Source: Pseudomonas pudica (GTDB lineage Bacteria; Pseudomonadota; Gammaproteobacteria; Pseudomonadales; Pseudomonadaceae). From it: a DNA stretch of 33,417 nt. A model generated the notes under the pieces. The model was not told the DNA's origin. It did no database searches and worked only from the letters and a program-made list of their open reading frames with translations. Where the stretch lies: NCBI RefSeq assembly GCF_015680405.1, contig NZ_JADLJS010000048.1, forward strand, positions 1 through 33,417. The letters are read 5' to 3'. Made by a program: the position numbers and the translations under genes. Each line of letters starts with the position of its first letter. Positions within the stretch are counted from its first letter, which is position 1. Below are positions 7,609-14,985 of the stretch, piece after piece.

Positions 7609-8730
7609 TCAATGAACCACGGCCAACCACGGCAGGTAGGTCACCTTCAGCCCATAGCGCTGCTCAAGGGTGCGCAACAGGGCCTCTGGCTCATCGAGGT
7701 CGAACACCCCGCTGACCTCCATCGCCGCCAGCTTGCTGTCGGACAACACGATCCGCCCATGCCGGTAATGCTCGAGCTCCGCCAGCACCTGGCCCAGCGG
7801 CTTGCCGTTGAAGATCAGCTTGCCGCGCTGCCAGGCCATCTGCGTGTCGGCATCGGCCGCTACTGCCAGTTCATGCTCGCCAACCTTGGCTTCGCCCCGC
7901 GCCAATACCACGCGGCCATCGCGCCGCACGCTGAAGGTGGCCGCACTCCCCTGCACCTGCTCACCGGCCGTGTCGACCACAAAGGGCCGCGAATCATCGG
8001 TGGTCTCGAACAAGGCCTCACCGGCCTCCAGCACCACCCGCCGCTCACGGTCGCTGAACACCACGCTCAGGGCGGAGGCGCTGTTCAACGTAACCCGCGT
8101 TCCATCGGCCAGGGTCACCACCTGCCGCTCGCCCACCCCGGTGTGGTAATCCGCCAGCAGCACCGGCGCCTGCTGCCAACCCGCCACAGCAACAGCCAGC
8201 ACCAGGGCCGCAGCCACGCCCGCCTGTTTGAGCCAGTTGCGGCAATGGCGCAGGGCCTGGCCGATGTACTTCGCCACCATGCTTTCGGAAACCCCCAGGC
8301 GCTGCGCGATCTGCGCCTGGGTCAGGCCGTCGACGCGGTTGAGCAACAGCGCCTGGCGGGCATTGGCGGGCAGCTGCTGCAGCGCCTGGTCGAGGATCTG
8401 CAGGCGCTCCCGGGCCAGCAAGGCCGCTTCGGGTGCCGGCGCCAGGCAGGCCACCTCACCTGCCCGCTCGCTGTCGTCGTGGCTGGCGGCAATGCGCTGC
8501 TCGCGGCGCAAGGCATCGATCGCCAGGTTGCCGGCCACGCGGAAGATGAAACTGCGCGCGTGCAGCACCGGCACTGCCTGCTGGTCGATGTTCACCAGCT
8601 TCAGGTAGGTTTCCTGCGCGACGTCGGCAGCGCGCTGGCGGTCGCTCATGCGCCGGGTCAGGAACTGCAGCAGGTCGTCGTAGTGCTCCTGGAAACTTGC
8701 CAGCAGGCCCGGCGCGGGAGAGGTCAGCAT
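7609..8730 (-). CDS. iutY: IutY: ECF sigma factor fused to its FecR-like anti-sigma factor
   Basis: A single 373-residue protein. Residues about 10-80 are sigma region 2 (ADVAQETYLKLV, FRVAGNLAIDALRREQR) and 110-165 are region 4 with its helix-turn-helix (LTQAQIAQRLGVSESMVAKYI). A transmembrane helix follows (about 170-185, GVAAALVLAVAVAGW), then a periplasmic FecR domain and a C-terminal STN-like segment. Normally sigma (FecI) and anti-sigma (FecR) are separate proteins. The hybrid IutY is known from P. putida, where it controls the aerobactin receptor iutA next door. A Gly-Thr pair at 210-211 (LADGTRVTLN) matches the place where FecR-type anti-sigma factors cut themselves. ATG at 8730; the ribosome site is weak. 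A Fur box upstream implies iron repression. Confidence 0.93.
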   Translation of the reverse strand: MLTSPAPGLLASFQEHYDDLLQFLTRRMSDRQRAADVAQETYLKLVNIDQQAVPVLHARSFIFRVAGNLAIDALRREQRIAASHDDSERAGEVACLAPAPEAALLARERLQILDQALQQLPANARQALLLNRVDGLTQAQIAQRLGVSESMVAKYIGQALRHCRNWLKQAGVAAALVLAVAVAGWQQAPVLLADYHTGVGERQVVTLADGTRVTLNSASALSVVFSDRERRVVLEAGEALFETTDDSRPFVVDTAGEQVQGSAATFSVRRDGRVVLARGEAKVGEHELAVAADADTQMAWQRGKLIFNGKPLGQVLAELEHYRHGRIVLSDSKLAAMEVSGVFDLDEPEALLRTLEQRYGLKVTYLPWLAVVH

Positions 8731-8766
8731 GGGTTCGGGAACGGCCAGTAGGAGAAGTTATCGGGC

Positions 8767-8785
8767 GTTAATGAGAAACAGTATC
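8767..8785 (-). promoter_or_regulatory. iutY: Fur box upstream of iutY
   Basis: GTTAATGAGAAACAGTATC agrees with the 19-bp Fur consensus GATAATGATAATCATTATC at 15 of 19 positions. It lies 37-55 bp before the iutY start and about 80 bp before the divergent LEA14-like gene, so Fur may affect both. Iron-replete repression of iutY is the expected effect. Confidence 0.7.
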
Positions 8786-8865
8786 TTTCATATGGGCGGA
8801 GACTTTCAACGTCGACGCACATTTGCCACACTGCCCATTCGCTCACTCTGGCAAGGTCGTACCCC

Positions 8866-9348
8866 ATGGCTGCCCGTCTGCACCGCTACGCCCGCCTGTT
8901 CCTGGTCCTGCTGCTGGCCTGCGGCCCGGGGGCCTGTGCGCTGTTCCAGGCACGCGACCCGGTCAATATCAGCGTGATCGGTATCGAACCGCTGCCCGGG
9001 CAGGAGCTGGAACTGCGCATGGCGGTGAAGATGCGGGTACAAAACCCCAACGAGGCGCCGATCGACTACAACGGCATCGCCCTGAACCTGGAGGTGAACG
9101 GCCAGCCGCTGGCTGCCGGGGTCAGCGACCAGCAGGGGCACATCGGCCGTTATGGCGAAGCGGTGGTCGTGGTGCCGGTGAGCATCACGGCGTTTTCCTT
9201 CCTGCGCCAGGCCTATGGGCTGGGCCGGGTGGACTCGTTGCAGGGCCTGCCCTATGTGCTGCGCGGCAAACTTGCCGGCGGGCTGCTGGGCACCGTGCGC
9301 TTTACCGACGAGGGCAAGCTGGACCTGCCCAAGGGCGCCTACTGGTAA
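8866..9348 (+). CDS. LEA14-like (WHy-domain) exported protein, probable lipoprotein
   Basis: A 160-residue protein. An N-terminal hydrophobic segment (residues 8-20) contains LLLACG and a second cysteine shortly after (GAC), so lipid attachment is likely though which Cys is used is unclear. Residues about 35-155 match the LEA type-2/WHy pattern: alternating strands with MRVQNPNEAPIDYNGIALNL and the conserved 'N-P-N' turn. In bacteria such proteins are small envelope proteins of uncertain job, often linked to desiccation or stress. ATG at 8866 has AAGGT at good spacing. It is divergent from iutY and not obviously in an operon. Confidence 0.8.
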   Translation: MAARLHRYARLFLVLLLACGPGACALFQARDPVNISVIGIEPLPGQELELRMAVKMRVQNPNEAPIDYNGIALNLEVNGQPLAAGVSDQQGHIGRYGEAVVVVPVSITAFSFLRQAYGLGRVDSLQGLPYVLRGKLAGGLLGTVRFTDEGKLDLPKGAYW

Positions 9349-9366
9349 GCGCCCGGCGGGGTGTGA

Positions 9367-9630
9367 TCAGCGGTTGGCGCTGGCTGCGGCCATCAGCTTG
9401 TTGACTTCGCTGCGCACCATGCTGGCGTATTCGGGCGGCGACATGCCATCCAGCTCGGCGCGCACCCACTCGGCCCATTTGCCTTTGCGCCGTGGCTTTT
9501 CGGCGATCAGCCGCGCGGCTTCGCCCTTGGCCTTGCCCAGGTTGTTCTGCCACAGCTCGAACAGCCGGGCCTTCTCTGCCTCGATCTGCGCCCGTTCCTC
9601 GAAGCTCATGTTGGCCAGATTGAAACTCAT
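9367..9630 (-). CDS. Small charged cytoplasmic protein, function unknown
   Basis: An 87-residue protein, rich in Glu, Lys, Arg and Ala, predicted mostly helical (SFEERAQIEAEKARLFELW). No signal peptide, no membrane segment, and no motif I can tie to an activity. The ATG at 9630 has AGG 8 bp upstream; the frame extends further but without a ribosome site and with unlikely composition. It ends 18 bp from the LEA14-like stop (convergent) and is divergent from the DUF883 gene. Confidence 0.65.
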   Translation of the reverse strand: MSFNLANMSFEERAQIEAEKARLFELWQNNLGKAKGEAARLIAEKPRRKGKWAEWVRAELDGMSPPEYASMVRSEVNKLMAAASANR

Positions 9631-9758
9631 GAAGGTACCTGCAGGTTTGAAAATGGCCGCTATCTTACACTCAGGACTGCAACAGCCCAAAGCCGCCGCA
9701 ACTTTCCTGGCGCGCCGGCATCCATTGTTCAAACCATACCATCGACGAGGACGAGTTC

Positions 9759-10079
9759 ATGGCCCGGAAAAACGCCGCGCTGGCCGACAGCGATCAGATC
9801 AAGGACCAGGTATTCAGCGAACTGCAGGCGCTGATCGAAGAATCGGAAAAACTGCTGAACGACAGCGCAGCGCTGGTGGGTGACGAGGCGGAAACCCTGC
9901 GCGCGCAGGTAAGTCTCAAACTGCGCCAGGCGCGCCAGGCCGCCGACAAGGTGCGCAGCAAGGCGCAACCGGTGGTGGAAGCTACCCAGGACTATATCGG
10001 CGGCCACCCGTGGCAGACCGTGGCCATTTCCGCAGGCCTCGGGCTGGTGGTCGGCCTGCTGCTGGGTCGCCGTCACTGA
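9759..10079 (+). CDS. DUF883 family (ElaB/YqjD-like) membrane-anchored protein
   Basis: A 106-residue protein. Residues 10-80 form a charged amphipathic helix region (ELQALIEESEKLLNDSAALV, AETLRAQVSLKLRQARQAA). A GGHPWQTV motif precedes one C-terminal membrane segment (AISAGLGLVVGLLLGRRH), the family signature. In E. coli, relatives YqjD and ElaB bind ribosomes in stationary phase at the inner membrane; a similar role here is by analogy. Convergent with miaE, with a hairpin between them. Confidence 0.85.
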   Translation: MARKNAALADSDQIKDQVFSELQALIEESEKLLNDSAALVGDEAETLRAQVSLKLRQARQAADKVRSKAQPVVEATQDYIGGHPWQTVAISAGLGLVVGLLLGRRH

Positions 10080-10085
10080 CGCCCT

Positions 10086-10111
10086 GGCCGCCTGGCGCGA
10101 ATCAGGCGGCC
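10086..10111. terminator. Hairpin between convergent DUF883 and miaE genes
   Basis: A perfect 9-bp stem, GGCCGCCTG (10086-10094) and CAGGCGGCC (10103-10111), with an 8-bp loop. It starts 7 bp after the DUF883 stop and overlaps the end of miaE. There is no T-run, so if it is a terminator it is a weak or two-way one. Confidence 0.4.
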
Positions 10112-10719
10112 TGCGCCATCGGGATACCGCTGTGGAAGCGCAGCTCCTGGTCAGGTGACTGGATCAGCTCCACCTCCGCAGCCCGCACCAGTTCCACCCG
10201 GCGGGCGATGTCTGCCTCGTCGCCGTAGTTGTGCGCCAGTTTCAGGTAACCCTGGTAGTGGCGCGCTTCGCTCTTCAGCAGGCCGTGGTAGAAGCGGCCC
10301 AGCTCCTCGTCCAGGTGCGGTACCAGCGCGGCAAAGCGCTCGCAGCTGCGCGCCTCGATGAACGCCCCCACCACCAGCGTATCCACCAGCTTGACCGGCT
10401 CGTGGGCGCGCACCAGGCGCCGCAGCCCAGACGCATAACGCCCCGCCGACACCGGACGCAGCGGCACGCCGCGACGCTTCATCAGGCGCAGCACCTGCTC
10501 GTGGTGAACCAGTTCCTCGCGGGCCAGGCGCGACATCATGTTGATCAGGTCGAGGTGGGTGCTGTACTTGGCGATCAGGCTCAGGGCGGTACTGGCAGCC
10601 TTGAATTCGCAGTTCTTGTGGTCGATCAGCAGGGTTTCCTGGTCGGCGAGCGCCGCTTCGATCCAGGCGTCTGGTGTCGGGCAACCAAGAAAGGCGTCGA
10701 TTTCGGGGATCAGGGACAT
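10102..10719 (-). CDS. miaE: tRNA 2-methylthio-N6-isopentenyladenosine hydroxylase
   Basis: A 205-residue MiaE. It is a non-haem di-iron enzyme of ferritin-like fold that hydroxylates the isopentenyl group of ms2i6A37 in tRNAs using O2. The expected Glu/His ligand helices are seen: HKNCEFKAASTALSLIAKY with the following LAREELVHHEQVL (E-x2-H pair), then FIEARSCERF and KSEARHYQGYL. The length matches the Pseudomonas MiaE. ATG at 10719; no strong ribosome site. Confidence 0.93.
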   Translation of the reverse strand: MSLIPEIDAFLGCPTPDAWIEAALADQETLLIDHKNCEFKAASTALSLIAKYSTHLDLINMMSRLAREELVHHEQVLRLMKRRGVPLRPVSAGRYASGLRRLVRAHEPVKLVDTLVVGAFIEARSCERFAALVPHLDEELGRFYHGLLKSEARHYQGYLKLAHNYGDEADIARRVELVRAAEVELIQSPDQELRFHSGIPMAQAA

Positions 10720-10792
10720 GAGCGTGCAACCACAAAGAACGGGCAGGGCCGGCGATTATACCGGCGGCGGCGGGCGGCGCCAGTGACTATGC

Positions 10793-10806
10793 TTGATGTA
10801 CATCAA
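10793..10806 (+). promoter_or_regulatory. Perfect ANR/FNR box for the universal stress protein gene
   Basis: TTGATGTACATCAA is an exact match to the FNR/ANR consensus TTGAT-N4-ATCAA. A -10 candidate TATAGT lies at 10830-10835. That would put the start of transcription near 10841, about 41.5 bp from the box centre, the spacing of a class II activator site. Predicts induction at low oxygen. Confidence 0.8.
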
Positions 10807-10873
10807 GCGCCAGCGGGGGAAGCGCCGACTATAGTCAGGCATTGGCCGCCACCTTTGAACGGAGTTGAAGCCC

Positions 10874-11737
10874 ATGCAAGCCGTCCGCAGCATCCTCGTC
10901 GTCCTCGACCCCGAGCACGCCCACAGCCGGGCCCTGACCCGGGCCAAGCTGATCGCCGGCGTCACCGGCGCGCGCCTGCACCTGCTGATGTGCGACAAAA
11001 GGCACGACCACAGCGCGCTGTTGAGCCTGCTGAGCAGCCAGTTGCATGATGACGGGTACGACAACGTCACCCATGAAGAGGCCTGGCGCGACAACCTGCA
11101 CGACACCATCATCGACGTGCAGCAGGCCGAGGGCTGCGATCTGGTGATCAAGGAACACCGCCCGGACAACCCACTGAAGAAGGCCCTGCTCACACCCAGC
11201 GACTGGAAGCTGCTGCGCCAATGCCCGTGTGCGGTGCTGATGGTCAAGAGCGAGCGGCCTTGGACCGGCGGCAAGGTCCTGGCTGCGGTGGATGTGGGCA
11301 ACCAGGACGAGGACCACCGCCGCCTGCACGCCAGCATCATCGACCATGGCTTCGAGATTGCCAAACTGGCCAAGGGTGAGTTGCACGTCATCACCGCCCA
11401 TCCGTCGCCGATGCTGTCGGCGTCGGACCCGGTGTACCAGTTGACGGAAACTATCGAGAAGCGTTATCGCGAGGCGTGCAAGGCATTCCAGGCAGAGTAC
11501 GACATCGGCGAAGACCGCTTGCATGTGGCCGAAGGGCCGGCGGATGTACTGATTCCGCATACCGAGAAGAAGCTCGATGCGGTGGTGACGGTGATCGGCA
11601 CCGTGTGCCGCACGGGGATTTCCGGGGCGTTGATTGGCAATACCTCGGAGGTGGTGCTGGATGCGCTGGAGGGGGATGTGCTAGTACTCAAGAGCGAGGA
11701 AGCAATTGCCCACCAGGCGGAACTGGCCCGCGGTTGA
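10874..11737 (+). CDS. Tandem universal stress protein (UspE-like)
   Basis: A 287-residue protein with two Usp domains (about 1-140 and 145-280). The second keeps the nucleotide-binding pattern GTVCRTGISGALIGNTSE, seen in UspE. The first domain is degenerate. UspE-type proteins bind ATP or lipid ligands and support survival under stress or low oxygen; related Pseudomonas proteins are needed for anaerobic survival and are ANR-controlled. The ATG at 10874 has GGAG 9 bp upstream; a TTG at 10865 follows that site too closely. The perfect ANR box upstream matches this expectation. Confidence 0.88.
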   Translation: MQAVRSILVVLDPEHAHSRALTRAKLIAGVTGARLHLLMCDKRHDHSALLSLLSSQLHDDGYDNVTHEEAWRDNLHDTIIDVQQAEGCDLVIKEHRPDNPLKKALLTPSDWKLLRQCPCAVLMVKSERPWTGGKVLAAVDVGNQDEDHRRLHASIIDHGFEIAKLAKGELHVITAHPSPMLSASDPVYQLTETIEKRYREACKAFQAEYDIGEDRLHVAEGPADVLIPHTEKKLDAVVTVIGTVCRTGISGALIGNTSEVVLDALEGDVLVLKSEEAIAHQAELARG

Positions 11738-11754
11738 GTTCGATCTGTCAGGAC

Positions 11755-11871
11755 CCTATCGCCGGCAAGCCAGCTCCCACATCAACCGCATTGACCTCAA
11801 GCCATGTGCAGTACCTGTGGGAAATTGCCCAGCCCTTGCAGTACCTGTGGGAGCTGGCTTGCCGGCGATGG
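11755..11871. repeat. Paired inverted REP-like element between usp and fdsD
   Basis: Arms 11755-11780 and 11847-11871 are inverted copies of the 'cgccggcaagccagctcccac' type. Between them is a 16-bp direct repeat (TGCAGTACCTGTGGGA at 11808-11823 and 11838-11853), which suggests a partial internal duplication of the element. It lies between the convergent usp and formate dehydrogenase operons. Confidence 0.8.
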
Positions 11872-11902
11872 GCTGCGCAGCAGCCCCTTTCAACACCAAA
11901 CG

Positions 11903-12106
11903 CTAGGCCAACGCTTCCCGCACCTTCGGGTCCAGCCCCTCCCCTGCATTGGCCTCGATCCATTGCGCCAGCTGCCGGCGCATCGCCGGCGTCCAGAAGC
12001 TCTGCAGATGCTGCCGCACCCCTTGCACCGCCAGCGCCCGGTCTGGCTCGCTGTCGAAGTAATGGGCAATCTGGTTGGCCATCTTGACCAGGTTCTCACT
12101 GCTCAT
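11903..12106 (-). CDS. fdsD: Formate dehydrogenase delta subunit
   Basis: A 67-residue FdsD-family protein (MSSENLVKMANQIAHYF, then QHLQSFWTPAMRRQLAQW), typical in size and sequence. It is a small non-catalytic part of NAD-linked molybdenum formate dehydrogenases, probably needed for assembly or stability. Its ATG overlaps the fdsA stop (ATGA at 12103-12106), so translation is coupled. Last gene of the operon. Confidence 0.88.
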   Translation of the reverse strand: MSSENLVKMANQIAHYFDSEPDRALAVQGVRQHLQSFWTPAMRRQLAQWIEANAGEGLDPKVREALA

Positions 12107-14985
12107 CGGCGCACCTCGGCTTTTTCCGCAATACGGCGCTCCTTCAGCAAGCGCCGCTGCTCGTCACTGAAGTCCTGGTAGCGCTTCTGCCACTGCGAAG
12201 GCTGGAACACTTTCACCACCTCCACCGCCGTCACCTTGTACTCAGGGCAGTTGGTGGCCCAGTCGGAGTTGTCGGTGGTAATCACGTTGGCCCCCGACTC
12301 GGGGAAGTGGAACGTGGTGTATACCACCCCCGGCGCCACCCGGGTACTGACCTTGGCACGCAGCACCGTCTGCCCGGCGCGGCTGCCGATGCCGACCCAG
12401 TCACCGTCCTGGATGCCACGGCTTTCGGCGTCGGTCGGGTGGATTTCCAGGCGATCGGCGTCATGCCAGGCGACGTTGCCGGTGCGCCGGGTCTGGGCGC
12501 CGACGTTGTACTGGCTGAGGATACGCCCGGTGGTCAGCAGCAGCGGGTAGCGGTTGTTGACCTTCTCCTCGGTGGGCACGTAGCCGGTAAGCATGAAGCG
12601 CCCCTTGCCACGTACGAACTGGTCGATGTGCATGGTCGGCGTACCATCGGGCGCTGCATCGTTGCACGGCCACTGCAGGCTGCCATGGCGGTCGATCTCG
12701 GCGTAGCTGACGCGGTGGAAGGTGGGCGTCAGGCGGGCGATCTCGTCCATGATCTCGGACGGGTGACGGTAATTCATCGGGTAGCCCAGGGCATTGGCCA
12801 GGGCCACGGTCGCTTCCCAGTCGGCCTTGCCGGCCAGCGGCTCCATGACCTTGCGAACCCGCGAAATACGCCGCTCGGCGTTGGTGAAGGTGCCGTCCTT
12901 CTCGAGGAACGAGCTGCCCGGCAGGAACACATGGGCGAACTTGGCTGTTTCGTTGAGGAAGATGTCCTGCACCACCACGCACTCCATGGCCAGCAGGGCC
13001 GCCGTGACGTGCTGGGTGTTGGGGTCGCTCTGGGCAATGTCCTCGCCCTGGCAGTACAAGGCCTTGAAGCTGCCGTCCAGCGCCGCTTCGAACATGTTGG
13101 GGATACGCAGGCCCGGGTCGGGCTGCAGGGTAACGCCCCAGGCGCGCTCGAACTCGGCGCGCACGCCTTCGTTGGAAATGTGCCGGTAGCCGGGCAGTTC
13201 GTGGGGGAACGAGCCCATGTCGCACGAGCCCTGCACGTTGTTCTGCCCGCGCAGCGGGTTCACCCCTACCCCCTCACGGCCGATGTTGCCGGTGGCCATG
13301 GCCAGGTTGGCGATGCCCATCACCGCGGTACTGCCCTGGCTATGCTCGGTCACGCCCAGGCCATAGTAGATCGCCGCGTTGCCGCCGGTGGCATACAGGC
13401 GGGCGGCGGCGCGGATCTGCTCGGCAGGTACGCCACAGACAGGGCCAAGTACTTCGGGGGCATTATCCGCCTGGCTGACGAAGTCGCGCCAGCGGGCGAA
13501 ATCCGCGGTTTCGCAACGTGCATCGATGAAACGCTGGGCCAGCAGGCCTTCAGTGACAATCACGTGGGCCAGCGCGTTGAGCATGGCCACGTTGGTGCCC
13601 GGGCGCAGTTGCAGGTGCAACTCGGCGCGGGCGTGCGGCGAGTCGACCAGGTCGATACGCCGGGGGTCGATCACGATCAGCCGAGCACCCTGGCGCAGAC
13701 GGCGCTTGAGCTGCGAACCGAATACGGGATGGGCGTCGGTGGGGTTGGCGCCGATCACCAGCACCACGTCGGCCTGCATCACCGAGTCGAAGCTTTGCGT
13801 ACCGGCCGATTCACCCAAGGTCTGCTTCAGGCCATAGCCGGTGGGCGAATGGCACACCCGCGCGCAGGTGTCGACGTTGTTGTTGCCGAACGCCGTGCGC
13901 ACCAGTTTCTGCACCAGGTAGGCTTCTTCGTTGGTACAACGGCTGGAAGTGATGCCGCCGATGGAATCGCGACCGTACTTGAGCTGGATGCGGCGGAACT
14001 CGCTGGCGGCATAGGTCACCGCCTCGTCCCAGCTGACTTCCTGCCATGGGTCTTCCAGGCGCTTGCGGATCATCGGCCTGGTAATGCGGTCCGGGTGGGT
14101 GGCGTAGCCCCAGGCGAAGCGGCCCTTGACGCAGGCGTGGCCGTGGTTGGCGCCGCCGTTCTTGTCCGGGACCATGCGCACCAGCTGGTCGCCCTTCATT
14201 TCGGCGCGGAACGAGCAGCCCACGCCGCAATAGGCGCAGGTGGTGATGACCGCACGCTCTGGCTGGCCCAGTTGCACCAGGCTCTTTTCGGTCAGGGTCG
14301 CGGTCGGGCAGGCCTGCACGCAGGCACCGCACGACACGCACTCGGAGGCGAGGAAGTTTTCACCACCCGCGGCCGCCACTCGCGATTCGAAGCCGCGCCC
14401 GGTGATGGTCAGGGCGAAGGTGCCCTGGATGTCCTCGCAGGCACGCACGCAGCGGCTGCAGACGATGCACTTGCTCGGCTCGTAGTCGAAATACGGGTTG
14501 GATACGTCCTTTTTCTCAGCCAGGTGATTGGCGCCATCGTAGCCATAGCGCACTTCCCGCAGGCCCACCTGGCCGGCCACGGTCTGCAGCTCGCAGTTGC
14601 CGTTGGCAGAACAGGTCAGGCAGTCCAGCGGGTGGTCGGAGATGTACAGCTCCATCACGTTGCGGCGCAGGCCGGCCAGGCGCGGGGTTTCGGTGTGCAC
14701 CACCATGCCTTCGCTGACCGGGGTGGTGCAGGAGGCCGGGTAGCCGCGCATGCCTTCGATTTCCACCATGCACATGCGGCACGAGCCGAAGGCTTCGAGG
14801 CTGTCGGTGGCGCACAGTTTGGGGATGCTGGTGCCGAGCATGGCCGCGGCACGCATCACCGAAGTACCGGCGGGCACAGTAATGGCACGGCCATCGATGC
14901 TCAGGCTGACCTGTACCTCGCTCTCACGGGCCGGGGTGCCGAAGTCGCTGCTTTTATCAGAAGCGGGGTCGAAGAAATTGATCAC
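12103..14985 (-). CDS. fdsA: NAD-dependent formate dehydrogenase, alpha (molybdenum) subunit
   Basis: A 960-residue catalytic subunit that oxidises formate to CO2. In order: N-terminal [2Fe-2S] ferredoxin domain (KLCATDSLEAFGSCRMCMVE), a His/Cys cluster (HPLDCLTCSANGNC), two [4Fe-4S] motifs (CIVCSRCVRAC, CVSCGACVQACP), the CAYCGVGC cluster motif, then the molybdopterin domain. Its CARVCHSPTGYGL segment supplies the Mo-ligand Cys and adjacent catalytic His; Cys replaces selenocysteine. The end binds the bis-MGD cofactor. Start: GTG at 14985, with GGAGG 7 bp upstream, overlapping the fdsB stop (GTGA). Longer upstream frames overlap fdsB and are not needed. Electrons pass to FdsB and NAD+. Confidence 0.95.
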   Translation of the reverse strand: MINFFDPASDKSSDFGTPARESEVQVSLSIDGRAITVPAGTSVMRAAAMLGTSIPKLCATDSLEAFGSCRMCMVEIEGMRGYPASCTTPVSEGMVVHTETPRLAGLRRNVMELYISDHPLDCLTCSANGNCELQTVAGQVGLREVRYGYDGANHLAEKKDVSNPYFDYEPSKCIVCSRCVRACEDIQGTFALTITGRGFESRVAAAGGENFLASECVSCGACVQACPTATLTEKSLVQLGQPERAVITTCAYCGVGCSFRAEMKGDQLVRMVPDKNGGANHGHACVKGRFAWGYATHPDRITRPMIRKRLEDPWQEVSWDEAVTYAASEFRRIQLKYGRDSIGGITSSRCTNEEAYLVQKLVRTAFGNNNVDTCARVCHSPTGYGLKQTLGESAGTQSFDSVMQADVVLVIGANPTDAHPVFGSQLKRRLRQGARLIVIDPRRIDLVDSPHARAELHLQLRPGTNVAMLNALAHVIVTEGLLAQRFIDARCETADFARWRDFVSQADNAPEVLGPVCGVPAEQIRAAARLYATGGNAAIYYGLGVTEHSQGSTAVMGIANLAMATGNIGREGVGVNPLRGQNNVQGSCDMGSFPHELPGYRHISNEGVRAEFERAWGVTLQPDPGLRIPNMFEAALDGSFKALYCQGEDIAQSDPNTQHVTAALLAMECVVVQDIFLNETAKFAHVFLPGSSFLEKDGTFTNAERRISRVRKVMEPLAGKADWEATVALANALGYPMNYRHPSEIMDEIARLTPTFHRVSYAEIDRHGSLQWPCNDAAPDGTPTMHIDQFVRGKGRFMLTGYVPTEEKVNNRYPLLLTTGRILSQYNVGAQTRRTGNVAWHDADRLEIHPTDAESRGIQDGDWVGIGSRAGQTVLRAKVSTRVAPGVVYTTFHFPESGANVITTDNSDWATNCPEYKVTAVEVVKVFQPSQWQKRYQDFSDEQRRLLKERRIAEKAEVRR

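Noticed and set aside
11808..11853. Short direct repeats that could suggest a CRISPR array
   Set aside because: Only two copies, inside an inverted repeat element, with no further spaced units and no cas genes.
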